IMG/VR virus record: IMGVR_UViG_3300031576_000060
Span: 1-52,509 of that record
DNA from: a virus
Length of the DNA: 52,509 bases
Reading direction: 5' to 3' (one strand)
Every line of letters starts with the position of its first letter. Positions within the stretch are counted from its first letter, which is position 1. The translations under genes were made by a program, and so were the position numbers. Positions 48,368-52,509 of this stretch are shown here, one piece after another. The notes beneath the pieces were generated by a model. It made no database searches. It saw only the letters and a program-made list of their open reading frames with translations, and was not told the DNA's origin.

Positions 48368-50482
48368 TTACCCCTCGATCACAGTGGTGTCGTCGTCCCG
48401 CTTGGTCGCGGTCCAGACCTCGTCGGCGGTCAAGAGGGACGACAACGCCTGGTCATGCCCGACCAGCACGATTGTGTCAACCGTTTCCCGGACCCGCTCG
48501 ACCAGCCGGACGACCCCCTCGATCGATCGCTCGTCGAGAAAGGTGGCCGCCTCGTCGAGCAACAACACGTTGGTGCCGCCCCCCTGGCTGGCCGCCAACT
48601 CCCAGAACGAGCAGATGAGCGCGAGCACGATGCGCTCCCGCTCGCCCCCCGAGTACAGGCGGATTGGCACCCCGGTCTTGCGCCCCTCCTCCACCGTCAT
48701 CTCGAACTTGAAGATGTAGTCGTCGGCGGTCAGGTCGGCCGCCTTCTTCTTGACCGCCTCCTTCTTGAGGCGGAACGGGTTGATCATCACGTGTGTGGTG
48801 CCGCCGGTCAGCACGTCGAGCGAACGGGCGAGCGCGTCGTTCAGGAACGCGGAGCCGGTCGCGAACTTCATCTGCTTGACGCGCGGGAAGTTGCGGACTA
48901 GCCAGCCCCACTCCTGCGCCTCCAGGTTGACGGCGGCGAGTCGGCGCTCCTGCTCCGCGCGCGCCGCCGTGATGCGGGCGCGGTCGGCGACCCGCTGGTC
49001 GTGCAGCATGATGGCGGCGTTCGCGTTGGCCGCCTCGATCTCCCACGCGCGCCTGTCGTCCAGCAGCTTCTTGCGCGCCCCTTCCAGCTCGGCGGTCTTG
49101 ACGGACGCGGCTGCACCATCATGCTGCCGGATGGTCGCGAGAGTGGCGGCCTTCTCGCCCTCCAGCCCGAGCACCACGGCCATCATGGCCTTGACGGTCG
49201 TGTCGATCGCGGTCACCTGGCCCGCCACCTCCACATCGATCTCCGCGGTCCTGGTGGCGCGCGCCTGCTCGATGGACGCGACTTCGCCCGCTACCGTCCG
49301 GTCGGCCACATCGATGGCGTCGAGCGCCGCCTTCACGACGGCGGCCTGCTCGTCCTTGTGGTGCGCGAGAGTCTGGGCATCCAACACGCTCCCACACGAC
49401 GGACACTTGCCCGCACCCGCCAGCATGCTGGTCAACCGCCGATTCTCCAACGCGGCGGTCGCGTGGGCGGCGGCGAGCTGGCGGCGCGCCTCGTCGAGCG
49501 ATGGTGAGGTGGTCGGGATGGACGCGACCTTCGCGCGCGCTTCATGCTTGGCCCGATCGACATCGGCCTGGACGCGCTGCACCTCCAGCGTCTTCGCGTG
49601 GATCTGCTGGACGATCGCGGCCTGTTGGGCTTGCGCTTGCGCGAGCGCGGCGGCGTTCGCGTCCGCCATCGTCCTGCTGGCCGCGATCTGGTTGTCGACG
49701 TCCGCAAGACCCACGTCGAACTGGGCGATCTGGTCGTTCGCGTGGGCGACGCGCGTGCGGACCGCCCCAACATCCCCGAGGACGATCCCACCCTCCTGGA
49801 CCTGTAGGGTCGCGACGGCTGATTGGAGCGATTCAACCTGCCGGCGACAACCGGTCAACCGTTCCTTCGCCTTCAGCTCGGCGTCGTCGTAGCAGGCGAG
49901 CCGCATCAACTTGGTGAGGATGTCCTCCCGGTCCGCATCCTTCCCCCGGATGAATGCGAGCGCATGGTCCTGCGCGACGTAGCACGCGTTACAGAACATC
50001 CCGTAATCAATGCCCGCCACCTCGACGACCCGACGCCACGTGTCTGCCATGCGGGCGAACCGGAGATCCTGGCCGTCCGGCCCCTTCTGGATCCAGCGGC
50101 TCCCGTCCCACCACTCGAAGTAGACGGTGGTGCCCGAGTAGCCGCCCGCCCCCTCCTCCTGAGCGCTCGGGCCCGTCAAGAGCGACGGGCCTTTCCAGTT
50201 GCGCAGGTAAGCGACCCGATAGTAGTGGCCGGCCTGCTCGAATTCGACCACTCCGAACGCTTGCCCAAGCGTCTTGTTGACCACGTCGTTCTCGGTCACG
50301 TCGGCGGCGCCGTCCCGCTTGGGCGAGTTGCCGAACAGGATCTCGCAGGTGGCGTCGAACAGGCTCGACTTCCCCGAACCAACGGGGCCACGGAGCAACA
50401 CGATGCCCCGGTCGGCCAGCTCGATCGGAGCGTGCTGGCCGTACGCGAAGAAGCCGGTCGGGTTGACGCGCAGGAGCCTCAT
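48368..50482 (-). CDS. SbcC/Rad50-type recombination ATPase (T4 gp46-like)
   Basis: A 704-residue SMC-like ATPase of the nuclease-associated class. Walker A GPVGSGKSS (32-40), a zinc hook CPSC (360-363) between two coiled-coil arms (about 200-345 and 380-530), the ABC signature YSGGERERI (610-618), Walker B NVLLLDEA (638-645) and a His switch (VGHDQ). The arms are shorter than in cellular Rad50, as in phage versions. It would work with an Mre11/gp47-like nuclease, which is not in the window. The ATG overlaps the upstream stop by ATGA. Confidence 0.93.
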   Translation of the reverse strand: MRLLRVNPTGFFAYGQHAPIELADRGIVLLRGPVGSGKSSLFDATCEILFGNSPKRDGAADVTENDVVNKTLGQAFGVVEFEQAGHYYRVAYLRNWKGPSLLTGPSAQEEGAGGYSGTTVYFEWWDGSRWIQKGPDGQDLRFARMADTWRRVVEVAGIDYGMFCNACYVAQDHALAFIRGKDADREDILTKLMRLACYDDAELKAKERLTGCRRQVESLQSAVATLQVQEGGIVLGDVGAVRTRVAHANDQIAQFDVGLADVDNQIAASRTMADANAAALAQAQAQQAAIVQQIHAKTLEVQRVQADVDRAKHEARAKVASIPTTSPSLDEARRQLAAAHATAALENRRLTSMLAGAGKCPSCGSVLDAQTLAHHKDEQAAVVKAALDAIDVADRTVAGEVASIEQARATRTAEIDVEVAGQVTAIDTTVKAMMAVVLGLEGEKAATLATIRQHDGAAASVKTAELEGARKKLLDDRRAWEIEAANANAAIMLHDQRVADRARITAARAEQERRLAAVNLEAQEWGWLVRNFPRVKQMKFATGSAFLNDALARSLDVLTGGTTHVMINPFRLKKEAVKKKAADLTADDYIFKFEMTVEEGRKTGVPIRLYSGGERERIVLALICSFWELAASQGGGTNVLLLDEAATFLDERSIEGVVRLVERVRETVDTIVLVGHDQALSSLLTADEVWTATKRDDDTTVIEG

Positions 50483-50748
50483 TCGTCGTCAGGCTCCTTT
50501 TCGTCATCACCATCAGGTTCCTTTTCGTCGTCACGGTCAGATCCAAGATCCTTTCGGATCTCAGAGAGAACCTTTTGCATGGTGACCCTCTTGGACTCTT
50601 TCAATCCGAGGAGCTTCTCGGTTGGTCGCTCGACCTCTTCCTCGATGCCCTCCAGCGCATCAAGATCATCCAAAGCAGCTCGAAGCTGCTCGCTAGACGC
50701 GTCGGATGCCGCACCAATGATCGCCAGGATCGCCTCGACCTTCCCCAT
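50479..50748 (-). CDS. Small acidic protein (89 aa)
   Basis: ATG at 50748 is preferred: it lies just after the ParB stop and has GAAGGG about ten bases upstream; ATG 50772 lacks an SD. The product is helical (KVEAILAIIGAASDASSEQL) and ends in an acidic repeat (DDEKEPDGDDEKEPDDE) that mimics phosphate-like negative charge. DNA mimicry or a partner of the ATPase could be guessed, but nothing proves it. Confidence 0.65.
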   Translation of the reverse strand: MGKVEAILAIIGAASDASSEQLRAALDDLDALEGIEEEVERPTEKLLGLKESKRVTMQKVLSEIRKDLGSDRDDEKEPDGDDEKEPDDE

Positions 50749-50753
50749 CACAT

Positions 50754-51542
50754 CTATGCCCTTCGGTGACATCTGCTTGAGTGCAACGGCAAATGCAGCT
50801 CGTCTGTGTCTCGCCGATCCGAGATGCGAGCCTCCTGAAGGAGACGGGACAGCCGTTTCATCCAGTCGGGGTTCGCGTCCTTCTCGGCCTTGACGATCGC
50901 GCGAGTTTCGTCGCGCGTCTTCTCCACTAGAGAAGGCAACAGCTTGGTCTGCTTAGCCGGCGGCAACTTGGCCAGTTCGTCGGCCTGCGACATCGTGATC
51001 TTCTTGTCGACCGCCGCCCGCCTGACATCGGGCGCGAGCCGCTCGACCCGCGCAAGCCCCCTCCGGATCGTCTCGTCCGTCACGCCGAACCGGTGGGCCG
51101 CTTCCTGGATCAAACCACGCGGCGTGGTTTTGATTTTCTCTTGCGCTTCCGATGACTTGCGATCTCCGCCTCGCCCAAGTCGCGGATGTTTCAGCTCATG
51201 CAGCTCCTTCCAGCGAGCCAACCCGACCATCCATTCGTCGGTGTCGAGCTGGTAGCGGCGCAGGTTTTCTTCGAGGCCGATCAGTTCACCATCGACATCA
51301 TCGACCGACAAGATGACGACCGGCAGTTTCGTTAGACCAGCCCGTTTGGCCGCGCGCCAGCGATGCTCACCAGCCAACAACTCATATCCGCCATCATCAC
51401 GTTCCCGGACGATCGCCGGTTGGATCACGCCGAACTCCGCGATGCTCCCAGCCAGTTCGGCAATACGAGCGTCCAGGATCTCTCGTTTCCACTTGAGCTT
51501 TGAGATTCTGATCGTACTTGGGTCGACCTGGGCCATCTTCAC
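50754..51542 (-). CDS. ParB/Spo0J-like nuclease or DNA-binding protein
   Basis: A 262-residue protein from GTG 51542 (GGAG upstream). The N-terminal ParB domain has ELAGSIAEFGVIQPAIV and box II GEHRWRAA (58-65), the CTPase-type GxxRxxA motif. The central HTH is AHRFGVTDETIRRGLARVER (about 149-168). The C-terminal part is helical. No ParA partner is in the window. In phages, ParB-like proteins act as regulators, nucleases or partition proteins; which applies here cannot be told. Confidence 0.85.
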   Translation of the reverse strand: MKMAQVDPSTIRISKLKWKREILDARIAELAGSIAEFGVIQPAIVRERDDGGYELLAGEHRWRAAKRAGLTKLPVVILSVDDVDGELIGLEENLRRYQLDTDEWMVGLARWKELHELKHPRLGRGGDRKSSEAQEKIKTTPRGLIQEAAHRFGVTDETIRRGLARVERLAPDVRRAAVDKKITMSQADELAKLPPAKQTKLLPSLVEKTRDETRAIVKAEKDANPDWMKRLSRLLQEARISDRRDTDELHLPLHSSRCHRRA

Positions 51543-52465
51543 GTTCGATCTCCAATCAAGGGAACATCAAAGTCGGATCGCCTCAAACACGAACGCGACC
51601 CACAGCCCGAGCACAGGAACCTGGCTCGACTCTCGCACGCACCAGGATGCTGATGCTCAGCGATGTCCCGGTCGGCGCAGCCCTTCGAGCAGAACAGGTA
51701 GTGGGGGGTGGCATGCACGTTGGTCCAGCGCCGCTCGGGATCGTCCGGCAGCGGCTTTCCACACCGCAAGCAGACCTGATCCGATTGGATCGGCGGCAGA
51801 CCGGCCGCCTGCGTGATCGACTCGATCGCGACCGGCATCTCGATGAGCTGAATGTTGGCGTTATCGAGCACCAGGTTGAACGCGTCGTCCGGGATCGATC
51901 TGAACTCCGCCTCGGACGGGTGCGGGTCGGTCGACTGGGCAAGCCCGCGAGTCAGCTTGACACAGAAGGCGCCTTGATCACGGCTCCGGTCCAGCTCGTT
52001 ACGGAACCGCCCATCCGTCACGACGACCCGCTCGACGTCGCCCGCGCGAACGCGCGAGAAGCACGCATCGACCCAGACGTGCGGGTAGAGCCGCCGACCC
52101 CACTCGGTCCCGAGCGTCTGGAGCGCGATGCGCGCGTTCAGGAAAACCGGTAGATGCGCACCACAACCCAAGCACCGGACGCCGCGCGGAAGAGTTGGAT
52201 CCTTCTCCACCAACGTTTCGCTGAAGCCCTGCTTGCCTGGACAGAACGGACAACCGGTCATCGGGTACGCGGGCTCTTGCCGCTCTCGGTTCTCGCTCGT
52301 CCCGTACAGATCAGCATCCGTGAAGTCTGGGAACGCGAGCTTGGCCATCTGCTTGAGGGGCGCGGCGAACGCGTCCTTCGCGAAGCCGTACCGATCGCGC
52401 AGCAGGTCACCAACCGTGTCCTTCCCCGATCCCTTGACTCCGAACAGCACGATCACGGCGGTCAT
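51539..52465 (-). CDS. Deoxynucleoside monophosphate kinase-like protein with inserted zinc ribbons
   Basis: A 308-residue P-loop kinase resembling T4 gp1: Walker A FGVKGSGKDT (8-17), NARIALQTLGTEWGRRLYP (110-128), WVDACF and VVVTDGRFRNE. A zinc ribbon (CPFC 72-75, CLGC 98-101) is inserted near the substrate-binding part, and the C-terminal about 80 residues add Cys motifs (CLRCGKPL, FCSKGCADRD, FLCSGCGSRSC). It would phosphorylate dNMPs for phage DNA synthesis. ATG 52465 has AGGAGGA upstream. Confidence 0.82.
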   Translation of the reverse strand: MTAVIVLFGVKGSGKDTVGDLLRDRYGFAKDAFAAPLKQMAKLAFPDFTDADLYGTSENRERQEPAYPMTGCPFCPGKQGFSETLVEKDPTLPRGVRCLGCGAHLPVFLNARIALQTLGTEWGRRLYPHVWVDACFSRVRAGDVERVVVTDGRFRNELDRSRDQGAFCVKLTRGLAQSTDPHPSEAEFRSIPDDAFNLVLDNANIQLIEMPVAIESITQAAGLPPIQSDQVCLRCGKPLPDDPERRWTNVHATPHYLFCSKGCADRDIAEHQHPGACESRARFLCSGCGSRSCLRRSDFDVPLIGDRT

Positions 52466-52509
52466 CGATTCCTCCTGGCGAACGTGGCGACATGCTGGTC
52501 GTTCGCGGA
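52462..52509 (-). CDS. Partial CDS, 3' end only (inferred)
   Basis: One minus-strand frame enters from the right edge and reads SANDQHVATFARRNR before a TGA that overlaps the kinase ATG (ATGA). The overlap style matches the rest of the window, and the kinase SD falls inside it. Only 15 residues are visible, so the gene is suggested, not shown. Confidence 0.4.
   Translation of the reverse strand, partial: SANDQHVATFARRNR

Noticed and set aside
48470-48486. TTGACA inside the SbcC-like gene with a similar upstream context
   Set aside because: It encodes the conserved ETVDTIVL stretch and has no -10 or gene start after it.
1-52509. tRNA genes, CRISPR arrays, insertion sequences and integrase
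   Set aside because: No tRNA T-arm pattern, no regularly spaced repeats, no transposase or integrase motifs and no long terminal repeats were seen by eye; a covariance-model search would be needed to exclude tRNAs.

Overview
The window looks like part of a large, high-GC tailed bacteriophage (Caudoviricetes) genome. It carries a large terminase, a portal protein, a MuF-type head protein, fibre-like proteins and phage replication or recombination genes. Genes are packed with ATGA/GTGA stop-start overlaps and good Shine-Dalgarno (SD) sequences. Almost everything is on the minus strand, so transcription runs from right to left; one four-gene island at 25.7-27.1 kb is on the plus strand. The host cannot be named from the sequence. 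I recognised no tRNA, rRNA or CRISPR array.

Region by region, in the direction of transcription. (1) 52.5-45.2 kb, DNA metabolism: a zinc-ribbon dNMP-kinase-like protein, a ParB-like protein, an SbcC/Rad50-type ATPase, a PD-(D/E)XK nuclease and a zinc/HTH protein. (2) 45.2-40.0 kb: an operator-like repeat cluster, a frameshifted zinc protein, a large protein with a metallothionein-like cysteine cluster, a small fibre-like protein, a YkgJ-type cysteine protein and a winged-helix protein. (3) 40.0-37.9 kb: an HNH endonuclease, an MT-A70 adenine methyltransferase whose frame switches at CTTTGAC, and a lipoprotein lytic transglycosylase. (4) 37.8-27.1 kb: very large zinc-ribbon mosaic proteins and a DUF192 gene split by an HNH gene. 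(5) 25.7-17.4 kb: a 1,559-residue protein combining 2H phosphoesterase, HNH and RelA/SpoT-like domains, then a 955-residue zinc-ribbon protein. (6) 17.4-0 kb, packaging and virion genes: candidate small terminase, large terminase, RyR-domain protein, fibre, two membrane HExxH proteins, portal (with intein) and MuF protein (with intein).

Three themes stand out. First, selfish elements are dense: two inteins in adjacent head genes, a Vsr-type endonuclease ORF lying out of frame inside one of them, four intact free-standing HNH genes, one decayed HNH gene and one HNH domain within a giant protein. Second, several giant proteins share zinc ribbons, small beta-barrel-like segments and a recurring short [TRSV]-A-Q motif between segments; I infer they may be virion-associated, possibly processed, multi-domain cargo. 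Third, two recurrent promoter-like sequence classes were found: one built on CTTGACA and one on CTTCTAAAATTCCGT with a fixed spacing to a TA-rich hexamer.

All functional calls come from reading motifs by eye; no database or structure search was possible.
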